This document shows, one piece after another, positions 7,175 to 14,656 of a DNA stretch of 23,896 bases (position 1 is its first letter; each line of letters begins with the position of its first letter). The stretch spans positions 1 through 23,896 of the forward strand of contig CAPGBJ010000062.1 in assembly GCA_948616425.1 (NCBI GenBank), read 5' to 3'. Both the position numbers and the translations under genes were made by a program. The notes below the pieces were generated by a model, which was not told where the DNA came from, ran no database searches, and saw nothing but the letters and a program-made list of their open reading frames with translations. Origin of the DNA: an uncultured Oscillospiraceae bacterium. GTDB lineage: Bacteria > Bacillota > Clostridia > Oscillospirales > Oscillospiraceae.

Positions 7175-8239
7175 ATGGCTCAGGTCATGGTCAATTTTCG
7201 CATAGATGAGGATGTTAAGAAAAATATGGAGCAAGCTTGCAGAGAGATGGGCCTGAGCATGACAGCGGCCTTTACCATTTTTGCCACAAAGGTCGGCAAG
7301 GAGAAGCGGATTCCATTTGAAATTACAGCAGGGCAAAATCATTCTGGCCCCCATCAACGGCAGCGCCGTTATGCAGAGATCGAGTGTGCCCGCGGGGAGG
7401 AACCCAACGGATTGTTCCAAACACAAAAACAGCTGGAACACCTGTGCTCAGAGATTCGGCAGTCACTGACCGCCATTCACATTGCAATCCCCTCCTCCAT
7501 TACGGGACTCACCATGGAGAGGATTCGCCTTCTGTGCGGCGTAGAACTGAAAGATAAAGCTATGGGCGTCTCCGCCGCCTGCAAATCGCTGTTTTCCGAA
7601 AGAAGCGGCAAAATATGGAAGAAAAAGGACCCCAGCATTCTGGACCACTATGTGGATAACCTGTCCTCCATTGCGGAGGAATTGCTGGACATGGAACACA
7701 CCTTGGTTCCCGCCATGAAGTCGTACCAAGGCACACAGTCTGATGACTTTGCGCCCTATGAGCAGCGGCTGACCGCGGTGTCCAGGCGTTTTGATGAGCT
7801 GGCCCCTGTCATGCAGCAATTTCTAAACTCCACCGTCTGCGGCAGTTACGTGCAGACCGTCATCACGCGAATCCGGAAAGCCGCTGCCTCGGTGGAAACC
7901 CCCTATGTGTTGACGGCGCTGGAAAACCTGGAGAAGCTGGTCCTCCGGCACTGGGATGCCATGGAGGACCAGACGGCAGCCCGCTTGGAGTCCGATTATC
8001 TCCAGACACTGGAACTCACCCTGCGGGAGCTGTGTCAGGCGGAACAGGAGGGCGGAGAGGCAGGTGGAAAGGCGGCGCTCTGTCTGCGGGTGATGAATGT
8101 GCTCTCCCAGGTGATCTCCGACAGCGGGCAGGTCCGGCAGGAGTGGACTCAGCGGAGCCTGGAGGCGGAAGTGGAGGCTTTGGAGCGCCTGGCCGCCATG
8201 CGCGGAGATATTGCGGGTAGCGTCAAGTTGGAAGGGTAA
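7175..8239 (+). CDS. RelB/DinJ-like N-terminus fused to helical protein of unknown function
   Basis: Residues 1-51 (VNFRIDEDVKKNMEQACREM, then GLSMTAAFTIFATKV, then RIPFEI) match the ribbon-helix-helix part of RelB/DinJ antitoxins. A normal antitoxin would end near residue 90. Here the frame stays open to 354 residues, with about 270 residues of mostly helical, charged sequence (clear from about 84 on) that I do not recognise. No toxin gene follows. The next gene encodes a flotillin, 112 bp on. The promoter and ribosome-binding site fix the start at 7175. Candidate roles are a DNA-binding protein with a new effector domain or an antitoxin domain captured as a dimerisation module. A past frameshift or deletion near 7325-7400 could also have joined two genes. 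Confidence 0.75.
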   Translation: MAQVMVNFRIDEDVKKNMEQACREMGLSMTAAFTIFATKVGKEKRIPFEITAGQNHSGPHQRQRRYAEIECARGEEPNGLFQTQKQLEHLCSEIRQSLTAIHIAIPSSITGLTMERIRLLCGVELKDKAMGVSAACKSLFSERSGKIWKKKDPSILDHYVDNLSSIAEELLDMEHTLVPAMKSYQGTQSDDFAPYEQRLTAVSRRFDELAPVMQQFLNSTVCGSYVQTVITRIRKAAASVETPYVLTALENLEKLVLRHWDAMEDQTAARLESDYLQTLELTLRELCQAEQEGGEAGGKAALCLRVMNVLSQVISDSGQVRQEWTQRSLEAEVEALERLAAMRGDIAGSVKLEG

Positions 8240-8351
8240 GGAGATTCCAAGCTATCGAAAGACAGTTCGGCCTTTGCCTGTCGAAATCTGTCAAAACGGC
8301 TTGTTTGACATAAAGACGCCTATTTCGTGAAATCTGAAAGGAGGAATCCCT

Positions 8352-9869
8352 GTGTTCGACATCATTGTACGCATACTCCCCATCATTGTGATTGTTCTGA
8401 TCGTGGCTGTCATCTTCCTGCTTGGCTATGTCAAGGCCCCGCCCGATCAGGCGTACATCATCTCCGGTCTCAAGAAAGAGAGCAAGGTGCTGATCGGCCG
8501 GGCTGGCATCCGCGTCCCCTTCCTGGAGCGTATGGACAAACTGTATCTGGGCCAGATGACTGTGGACATCAAAACCGAGCAGTCTGTCCCTACCAGCGAC
8601 TTCATCAACGTCAATGTGGACGCCGTGGCCAAGGTCCGCATCTCCCCTCACGCGGAGGGTATTAAACTGGCGGCTAAGAACTTCTTGAACAAGCGCCCCG
8701 AGGAGATTACCCGGGACCTGCAGGACTCTCTCCAGGGCAATATGCGGGAGATCATTGGCACCCTGTCCCTCAAGGAGATCAACACAGATCGGGACTCCTT
8801 CTCCGACCAGGTGATGCAGAAGGCCAGCAAGGACATGGATAAGCTGGGCATTGAAATTCTCTCCTGCAACATACAGAATGTCACCGATGAAAACGGCCTG
8901 ATCAAGGACCTGGGCGCAGACAACACCAGCCTGATTAAGAAAAATGCGGCCATTGCCAAGGCGCAGGCGGACCGCGACATTGCCATTGCCCAGGCTGATG
9001 CAGAGCGAGAGTCCAATGAGGCCCGGGTACAGGCGGACACCCAAATCGCCCAAAAACAGACCGAACTGGAGATCAGGCGGGCCGAGCTGAAGATCATGGC
9101 GGACGGCAAAAAGGCCGAGGCGGACGCCGCCTATGAGATCCAGAGTCAGGAGCAGCGCAAGAGCATCGAGACGGCCACCGTCAACGCGGAGATCGCCAAA
9201 ACCCAGCGCCAGGCTGAACTGAAGCAGTACGAGGTACAGGTAGAGCGTCAGAAGCTGGAGGCGGAGATTCGCGCCAAAGCGGACGCCGAACGCTACCGCC
9301 AGCAGCAGGAGGCGGAGGCGGCCCTGTTCAAGCGCCAGAAGGACGCAGAGGCGGCCCGTTACGAGCAGGAGCAGAAGGCCGAGGCCGAGATGAAGATCGC
9401 TGAGGCCCAGAAGTACGCAAAGGAGCAGGAGGCCGAGGGCATTGCCGCCGTGGGCAAGGCGGAGGCAGAGGCGATTCGCGCCAAGGCCCTGGCGGAGGCC
9501 GAAGGTATTGACAAGAAAGCCGAGGCCATGAAAAAGTATGGCGAGGCCGCTGTGATTGAGATGGTCATGCAGGCCCTGCCCCAGATCGCCAAGAATGTGG
9601 CCGAACCGCTGTCCAAAGTGGATAAAATCACGATGTATGGCGATGGGAACAGCGCCAAACTGCTGGAGGATATCATTAACGGCACCTCCCAGGTTACCGA
9701 GGGCATCGCCCAGAGCATGGGCATTGATGTCAAATCCCTGGTTGCCGGTATGCTGGGCGGCAAATTAGCGGGCGGAGAGGACAAGACCATCATCATCCAA
9801 AGTCCTCCTTCCCCGGATAGGTCCCAGGCCCCCTCCACAGATCCCGGGCGGGATAAATCTTTGCATTAA
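8352..9869 (+). CDS. floT: Flotillin-like SPFH membrane scaffold protein
   Basis: The 505-residue protein has an N-terminal membrane helix (about 5-26), an SPFH/PHB domain (about 27-195, with PPDQAYIISGLKKESKVLIG and RAGIRVPFLERMDKLYLGQM), a long Ala/Glu/Lys/Gln-rich coiled coil (about 195-400) with repeated EA-rich segments, and a C-terminal segment with KVDKITMYGDGNSAKLLEDI. This is the flotillin FloT/YuaG pattern: a membrane-anchored oligomer that organises membrane domains. The start is GTG 8352 after AAAGGAGGAAT. In Bacillus, floT follows an NfeD-type gene (yuaF); none is present here and the upstream neighbour is the RelB-fusion protein. A TTGACA at 8305-8310 lies in the 112-bp gap, with no convincing -10. 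Confidence 0.92.
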   Translation: MFDIIVRILPIIVIVLIVAVIFLLGYVKAPPDQAYIISGLKKESKVLIGRAGIRVPFLERMDKLYLGQMTVDIKTEQSVPTSDFINVNVDAVAKVRISPHAEGIKLAAKNFLNKRPEEITRDLQDSLQGNMREIIGTLSLKEINTDRDSFSDQVMQKASKDMDKLGIEILSCNIQNVTDENGLIKDLGADNTSLIKKNAAIAKAQADRDIAIAQADAERESNEARVQADTQIAQKQTELEIRRAELKIMADGKKAEADAAYEIQSQEQRKSIETATVNAEIAKTQRQAELKQYEVQVERQKLEAEIRAKADAERYRQQQEAEAALFKRQKDAEAARYEQEQKAEAEMKIAEAQKYAKEQEAEGIAAVGKAEAEAIRAKALAEAEGIDKKAEAMKKYGEAAVIEMVMQALPQIAKNVAEPLSKVDKITMYGDGNSAKLLEDIINGTSQVTEGIAQSMGIDVKSLVAGMLGGKLAGGEDKTIIIQSPPSPDRSQAPSTDPGRDKSLH

Positions 9870-9873
9870 GCGG

Positions 9874-9902
9874 GGCGGATCAGGGCGTCAGTCCGCCTTT
9901 TT
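9874..9902 (+). terminator. Intrinsic terminator of the flotillin gene
   Basis: GGCGGA (9874-9879) and TCCGCC (9892-9897), with an internal CTGACGCC-like pairing in the loop, are followed by TTTTT. It starts five bases after the flotillin stop. Confidence 0.75.
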
Positions 9903-10122
9903 GTTGACATATCTGCGCTTCCCTCCATGTTCTCCATACCAGTCGTTGAAGCGCCTGTCACCCTCGGTCCCATAACGTGGCCCGGAGCAGGAAATGGGCA
10001 GGAAAACGGCAGAAAGGTGATTCAACTCTGTTCGGAATAAGTTCAAAAAATCCCGGAAACACCCAAACAACATTTTGGGACGCAGCCCGGCGCTCGCAGG
10101 CGCGCCCCTTGCCTCGGCAGCC

Positions 10123-10161
10123 AGCCCCCCCTCTGAGTTCAGATGAACTCAGAGGGGGGCT
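10123..10161. terminator. Strong GC hairpin with weak T tail
   Basis: AGCCCCCC plus TCTGAGTTC pairs with GAACTCAGAGGGGGGCT (10145-10161), leaving one unpaired C and a 4-base loop. Only TTT follows on the plus strand. It may be a bidirectional terminator insulating the importer operon from the flotillin region. Confidence 0.55.
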
Positions 10162-10510
10162 TTGCCTTCCTCATTTTCTGAAGACACTTCACTTTGCGGC
10201 TTTCTTTATAAGCCATATTTTGACTCATACGGGAATCCCGGGCTTTCCAGGCCGGAGAGAAGGCTACTCCTGATTTTTTGCTCTCTCCGCTGTGCCGCTG
10301 CGGCCACACAGGCCCAGGTATCCAGGGTGAATTCCGCTGACCGTCTTGGGGATTGAGCGCCTTTAACGATACACTTCTCTCTCACTCTCATTGACGAAAG
10401 TAAGTGAGCAGACATCCCAAAGCCACAACCGGTTTTACCAACTCATCAAAACAGAGTAATGAAGGAGATTTTGACCGAGATATTTTGTATAATTCGTCCG
10501 TTGAATTTGT

Positions 10511-10537
10511 CGCTTTAAAGTGTTATCGTTTAAAGCG
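10511..10537. promoter_or_regulatory. 27-bp palindrome, probable operator or leader hairpin
   Basis: CGCTTTAAA (10511-10519) and TTTAAAGCG (10529-10537) are exact complements around a 9-base centre. The site lies 18 bp after TATAAT (10488-10493) and 100 bp before the substrate-binding-protein start, a position suited to a repressor of the importer. No regulator gene for it is visible nearby. Confidence 0.5.
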
Positions 10538-10636
10538 TAGATGCGATTGCGCGGCAATCTCTCTCCGCAGTACCTGCAAAATGCCGGCAGAAATCTGTTC
10601 CCCATTGCAAAATGTAACGAAAAAGAGGAGATCACA

Positions 10637-11665
10637 ATGAAAAAGAAATTGCTTGCCCTGTTGACAACTTCCGCTCTGGTATTGAGTCTGGCTGCCTGCG
10701 GCAGCCAGGGCAACTCCAGTTCCAACGCCTCCAGTTCCGGAAGCCGCTCTGCGGCCGACCTGAGTCAGCCTGGCAATGACCTGGTCTATACCATAGGCAT
10801 CTGCCAGTTAGCTCCACACCCTGCGCTGGACTCCGCCACCCAGGGTTTTCAAGACAAGCTCACGGAGAAGTTAGGCGACAGAGTGAAGTTCATAGAGGGG
10901 AATGCCGGCGGCGAGGCCAACAACTGCATCCCCATTGTGGACGGCTTTATCTCTGAAGATGTAGACTTAATTTTGGCCAACGCCACCGCCCCCCTCCAGA
11001 CCGCCGCCTCCGCCACCAGCGAGATTCCTATTTTGGGCACCTCTGTCACCAACTATGCCACCGCCCTGGGCATCGACAACTGGACCGGAACCGTAGGCGG
11101 AAACATCTCCGGCACCTCCGACCTGGCTCCTCTGGACCAGCAGGCCGAAATGCTCCACGAGCTGTTCCCCGAGGCCAAGAATGTGGGTTTGCTCTACTGC
11201 TCTGGCGAGCCTAACTCCGTCTATCAGGTGGAGGTGGTATCCGAGGCTCTCACCGATATGGGCTACACCTGCACCAACTTTGCCTTTACTGATGTAAACG
11301 ACATCGCCTCCGTCACCCAGAGCGCCTGTGACAGCTCTGATGTCATCTACATCCCCACCGACAACACCGCCGCCAATAACACCGAGACAATCGCCAACGT
11401 GGTTCTCCCCGCCGGCATCCCCGTCATTGCCGGGGAACAGGGCATCTGTTCCGGATGCGGCGTGGCCACCCTGTCCATCAGTTACTACGAGATCGGCCAG
11501 ATGGCCGGCGAAATGGCCTACGACATTCTGGTCAACGGCGCCGATATTTCTACCATGGCCGTCCAGACCGCCCCCACGGTCACAAAGATGTATAATGAGG
11601 CCAACTGCGGCGCTCTGAACGTGACGCCTCCCACAGATTACACCGCTATCGGCAGCGAAGCCTGA
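10637..11665 (+). CDS. ABC importer substrate-binding lipoprotein (TrpX-like)
   Basis: The 342-residue protein has a lipoprotein signal (MKKKLLALLTTSALVLSLAAC, lipid-carrying Cys21) and a Ser/Asn/Gly-rich linker to about residue 45. The mature part (VYTIGICQLAPHPALDSATQ at the start, later ILANATAPLQTAASATSEIP) fits the ABC_sub_bind family, which includes predicted tryptophan-binding TrpX proteins. It should be anchored on the outer membrane face and deliver ligand to the permease encoded 78 bp downstream. ATG 10637 follows AAGAGGAG, and the lipobox confirms it over longer upstream readings. The family has broad ligands (aromatic amino acids and others), so the substrate is open. Confidence 0.88.
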   Translation: MKKKLLALLTTSALVLSLAACGSQGNSSSNASSSGSRSAADLSQPGNDLVYTIGICQLAPHPALDSATQGFQDKLTEKLGDRVKFIEGNAGGEANNCIPIVDGFISEDVDLILANATAPLQTAASATSEIPILGTSVTNYATALGIDNWTGTVGGNISGTSDLAPLDQQAEMLHELFPEAKNVGLLYCSGEPNSVYQVEVVSEALTDMGYTCTNFAFTDVNDIASVTQSACDSSDVIYIPTDNTAANNTETIANVVLPAGIPVIAGEQGICSGCGVATLSISYYEIGQMAGEMAYDILVNGADISTMAVQTAPTVTKMYNEANCGALNVTPPTDYTAIGSEA

Positions 11666-11676
11666 CTTTGACCATC

Positions 11677-11716
11677 GCGCGGCGGAACGGGAGACACCCC
11701 TCTGTTCCGTCCGCGC
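11677..11716 (+). terminator. Hairpin between binding-protein and permease genes
   Basis: GCGCGGCGGAAC and GTTCCGTCCGCGC pair with a single bulge around a 15-base loop, 11 bp after the binding-protein stop. With no T run it probably acts as a partial terminator or mRNA stabiliser, raising the amount of binding protein over the membrane subunits. Confidence 0.5.
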
Positions 11717-11743
11717 TACTTTATATTTGAAAGGAACCTGTTT

Positions 11744-12691
11744 ATGGAATTTCTGACCGCTCTGCTGAAGTCTATGCCAGGCGCCGCCGGGCAAGGTCTC
11801 ATCTGGGGCATTATGGCCATTGGCGTCTACATCACCTACCGCATTTTGGATGTAGCTGACCTGACAGTGGACGGCTCTCTGGGCACCGGGGGCGCCGTCT
11901 GCGTGCTGCTGGCCCTGAATGGAGTCAACATCTGGGCAGCCACGCTGTGCGCCATTCTGGCGGGGATGCTGGCGGGGCTGGTCACCGGCCTGTTTCATAC
12001 CCGCTGCGGGATTCCCGCGATTCTGTCGGGAATCCTGACCCAGTTGGCGCTATACTCCATCAATTTGCGGATTATGGGCTGGGGAACCGGCGTTGGCACC
12101 CAGGCCACCCTGGCCATCCGGGTAGATAACTTCCAGCTGTTGGTATCCTCCCGCTTTATCCGCTCCGTCGGGCTGAACAATCCGCTGCTCTTCTTAGCCG
12201 TTCTGGTTGCGGCAGTGATTGCCGCGCTTTACTGGTTTTTTGGAACAGAACTGGGCTGCGCCCTCCGGGCCACTGGCTCCAACCCCAGCATGTCTCGGGC
12301 CCAGGGGATCAACACCGACACCGCAAAAGTACTGGGCCTGATGATCTCCAACGGTCTGGTAGCCCTGTCCGGAGCCCTGCTGGCCCAATATCAAGGGGCC
12401 TCCAGTGTGGATATGGGCCGTGGAGCTATCGTGATCGGTCTGGCCGCCGTCATCATAGGGCAGGTGCTGTTCAGCCGTGTATTCCGCAACTTTGCCCTGA
12501 AACTGCTCTCCGCCGTCATTGGTTCCATCATCTATTACATCGTAATCCAAATTGTTCTGCGGATGGGCCTGGACACCAATGATCTGAAATTGTTCACCGC
12601 CCTGGTGGTGGCAGTATTTCTGTCTATCCCCTACTGGAAAAACCACTACTTTTCCAAAACCGCAGGCAAAGGAGGCGCCGCTTGTGCTTGA
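11744..12691 (+). CDS. ABC importer permease (TrpY-like)
   Basis: The 315-residue membrane protein has about nine hydrophobic helices, beginning near residues 15-30 (GLIWGIMAIGVYITYRI), with conserved LTVDGSLGTGGAV and TGLFHTRCGIPAILSGILT regions and the EAA-like TELGCALRATGSNPSMSRAQ loop (about 170-190) that contacts the ATPase. These are features of the BPD_transp_2/branched-chain-type permeases that accompany ABC_sub_bind proteins. It follows the binding-protein gene and overlaps the ATPase gene by 8 bases. GAAAGGAAC precedes ATG 11744. Confidence 0.88.
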   Translation: MEFLTALLKSMPGAAGQGLIWGIMAIGVYITYRILDVADLTVDGSLGTGGAVCVLLALNGVNIWAATLCAILAGMLAGLVTGLFHTRCGIPAILSGILTQLALYSINLRIMGWGTGVGTQATLAIRVDNFQLLVSSRFIRSVGLNNPLLFLAVLVAAVIAALYWFFGTELGCALRATGSNPSMSRAQGINTDTAKVLGLMISNGLVALSGALLAQYQGASSVDMGRGAIVIGLAAVIIGQVLFSRVFRNFALKLLSAVIGSIIYYIVIQIVLRMGLDTNDLKLFTALVVAVFLSIPYWKNHYFSKTAGKGGAACA

Positions 12692-13478
12692 AATCAAAGA
12701 AATCCATAAGACGTTCAACGCTGGAACGGTAAACGAAAAGCGAGCTCTCCAGGGGGTCAGTCTGACGCTGGAGGATGGGGACTTCTGTACCGTCATCGGC
12801 GGCAATGGCGCAGGCAAGTCCACTATGCTCAACGCTGTGGCCGGCACCTGGCTGGTGGACAAGGGGACAATCTCCATCGGCGGCGCCGACGTCACCCGAC
12901 TGCCTGAGCACACAAGGGCCGCCTATATCGGCCGGGTGTTTCAAGATCCTATGCTGGGCACCGCCCCCACTATGCAGATCGTGGAAAATCTGGCGCTGGC
13001 CGCCCGCCGGGGGCAACGGCGCGGGCTCCGCTGGGGCATCACCGCGGCAGAGAAAGAGCGGTATCACCAGATGCTAAAAAATTTGGACTTGGGACTGGAA
13101 GACCGGCTGACCAGCAAGGTGGGACTGTTGTCTGGGGGACAGCGGCAGGCGTTGACTCTGCTGATGGCCTCCCTTAAAAAACCGAAACTCCTTCTGCTGG
13201 ACGAACACACCGCCGCCCTGGACCCCAGGACCGCGGCAAAAGTTCTGGCCCTGTCCGACAAAATAGTAGCGGAAAACCAGCTGACCACCCTAATGGTCAC
13301 CCATAACATGCGGGACGCCATTGCCCATGGCAACCGGCTGATCATGATGTATGACGGCAAAATTGTCATTGACGTGTCCGGAGAGGACAAGAAAAAGCTT
13401 ACCGTCCACCAGCTCCTGGAGCTGTTCAACCAGGTAAGCGGCTCCGATGAGGCAAACGACAAGCTGCTCCTGTCCTGA
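12684..13478 (+). CDS. ABC importer ATPase (TrpZ-like)
   Basis: The 264-residue ATPase has Walker A GGNGAGKST (about 39-47), signature LSGGQRQAL (about 149-157), Walker B LLLLDEHTAALDP (about 173-185) and switch histidine in VTHNMRDA (about 210). GTG 12684, after AAAGGAGGC, overlaps the permease stop, so permease and ATPase are translationally coupled. It energises uptake for the binding protein and permease encoded just upstream. The closest family is the ATPase of TrpXYZ and LivF/LivG-like importers. A 264-base gap follows before the radical SAM genes; it holds no clear terminator, so read-through into them is possible. Confidence 0.9.
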   Translation: MLEIKEIHKTFNAGTVNEKRALQGVSLTLEDGDFCTVIGGNGAGKSTMLNAVAGTWLVDKGTISIGGADVTRLPEHTRAAYIGRVFQDPMLGTAPTMQIVENLALAARRGQRRGLRWGITAAEKERYHQMLKNLDLGLEDRLTSKVGLLSGGQRQALTLLMASLKKPKLLLLDEHTAALDPRTAAKVLALSDKIVAENQLTTLMVTHNMRDAIAHGNRLIMMYDGKIVIDVSGEDKKKLTVHQLLELFNQVSGSDEANDKLLLS

Positions 13479-13644
13479 TATTGTCGGCATTGCTCCTCCT
13501 AACAGCCTGAGCCGGTGCCGGCCGCCTCAAACGGACTACCGCTGTATGCATTAGACCGCCGTCCTGACTCCAACATTCGGTATTGAGGGATCCCGTCACG
13601 CAACGTCATCCCCCTCCCTTTTCTCTTTCAACATGATTCAAACA

Positions 13645-13706
13645 GGATAAGTGGTCATTTTGAGCGGATAATCGGTCATCCGACTTTCTGGAAGCTGTGC
13701 TATAAT
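13645..13706 (+). promoter_or_regulatory. Radical SAM operon promoter with tandem direct repeats
   Basis: GGATAAGTGGTCAT (13645-13658) recurs as GGATAATCGGTCAT (13666-13679), 12 of 14 bases, exactly 21 bp apart (two helical turns). A perfect TATAAT follows at 13701-13706 but no -35 at normal spacing. This pattern suggests an activator-dependent promoter; a 21-bp period is typical of LytTR-type sites, but the bases do not clearly match that consensus. Confidence 0.55.
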
Positions 13707-13742
13707 AAATCTGACAATTCCTGTTGAGAAAAGGATGATACC

Positions 13743-14645
13743 ATGAACGCTCTCTCATTTGTGTACTTTGCCCGCTTTGGTGTTCGGACGATCCTGTTTC
13801 GAAAAAAAGATCCAATTCTGGGCACAATCATCCTGACAGATAAATGCAACCTGCACTGCAAGCATTGCTCCGTCAACAACATCACAGCGTCCATCCATCC
13901 CTACCAAACGATCCAGGCCGAAATGCGCCAGCTCTATGGCCTTGGCATCCGCATCCTCTTTTTCTGCGGCGGAGAGACCTTTCTGTGGAAAGACGGCGCA
14001 AAAACACTGCGGGATCTGGTAGTAGAAGCCAAACAGATGGGATTTCTGATCGTCAATGTGGTCACCAACGGCACCTTTCCCCTGGATTTGCCCGAAGCCG
14101 ACCTGATCTTGCTGAGTCTGGACGGAGACCGTGACCGCCATAACGCCATTCGCGGAGATACCTACGACCTGATCTTCGAGAATATCCGCCACGCCACATC
14201 GGACAATATCTGTTTCTATATGGCCATCAATCAGATCAATAAGGACGCCATTCGTCAGGTTTGCATCGCTGCCCGAGACACAGAACATGTCCGGGCGGTA
14301 TCCTTCAACTTCCATACCCCCTACCCGGACACGGAGTCCCTGGCCCTATCCAGCGCGGAAAAGGCGGCTTGCTGCCAGATCATTTCTCAGATGATGGAGG
14401 AGGGGACCCCGGTGTTTAATCTGAAAAGCGCCTTTCCCTACCTGATTCACAACCGTTTTCCCACGCCATGCCACCAATGTGTAGTCATGGAAAATGGAAC
14501 GCTCAGCACCTGCGGACGGTGCATTGAGATTCCCGGTCTGTGCCAGCGGTGCGGTTATTTTTTCGTAGCGGAGTATACGCTGCTGTTCCGCGGAAACCTG
14601 CGGGTCATTGCCGAAATGCTGAGAACCTATCTCAGATATATTTAG
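13743..14645 (+). CDS. Radical SAM enzyme with cysteine-rich C-terminus
   Basis: The 300-residue protein carries the radical SAM motif CNLHCKHC (C35, C39, C42) that binds the [4Fe-4S] cluster cleaving S-adenosylmethionine, then FFCGGETFLW (GGE motif, about 73-82) and VVTNGTFPL. The C-terminus holds six cysteines (C243, C246, C257, C260, C267, C270; PCHQC, STCGRC, GLCQRCGYFF), enough for one or two further clusters as in SPASM-like proteins. A hydrophobic tail (EYTLLFRGNLRVIAEML) ends it. The second radical SAM gene starts 11 bp later with its ribosome-binding site (TTAGGAG) on this gene's stop codon, so the two are coupled. Substrate not recognised. Cofactor or tetrapyrrole chemistry, or peptide modification, are possible; no small precursor-peptide gene was found beside it. 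Confidence 0.85.
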   Translation: MNALSFVYFARFGVRTILFRKKDPILGTIILTDKCNLHCKHCSVNNITASIHPYQTIQAEMRQLYGLGIRILFFCGGETFLWKDGAKTLRDLVVEAKQMGFLIVNVVTNGTFPLDLPEADLILLSLDGDRDRHNAIRGDTYDLIFENIRHATSDNICFYMAINQINKDAIRQVCIAARDTEHVRAVSFNFHTPYPDTESLALSSAEKAACCQIISQMMEEGTPVFNLKSAFPYLIHNRFPTPCHQCVVMENGTLSTCGRCIEIPGLCQRCGYFFVAEYTLLFRGNLRVIAEMLRTYLRYI

Positions 14646-14656
14646 GAGTACACATC

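Larger units (their letters stand above)
9903..10636. other. Long non-coding gap upstream of the ABC importer
   Basis: No gene is supported over these 734 bases. They hold a strong hairpin at 10123-10161, a 27-bp palindrome at 10511-10537, and a TATAAT at 10488-10493 that lacks a good -35 at normal spacing. A 61-codon minus-strand frame ends at 9888; its last part (RRFNDWYGEHGGKRRYVNKK) looks protein-like and could be a gene remnant, but no good start site is present. The length leaves room for a leader RNA, yet no riboswitch class was recognised. Confidence 0.4.

Noticed and set aside
7338..7440. Another frame reads ILAPINGSAVMQRSSVP, similar to the start of glucose-type PTS EIIA domains.
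   Set aside because: The frame is short, lacks the active-site histidine region, and runs inside the longer fusion frame; probably chance.
8305..8333. TTGACA at 8305 as a flotillin promoter.
   Set aside because: The only 17-bp-spaced -10 is TGAAAT, a poor match; kept as a possibility in the flotillin entry only.
9888..10073. 61-codon minus-strand frame ending RRFNDWYGEHGGKRRYVNKKAD.
   Set aside because: No ribosome-binding site and a composition unlike a gene in its first half; overlaps the flotillin terminator. At most a remnant.
10321..10341. AGGGTGAATTCCGC resembles part of a T-box antiterminator, which would suit a tryptophan importer.
   Set aside because: The core consensus AGGGTGGNACCGCG is not met, and no specifier stem or terminator follows at the right distance.
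13481..13742. Search for a small precursor-peptide gene before the radical SAM pair.
   Set aside because: No frame with a ribosome-binding site was found, so a RiPP system is not supported.
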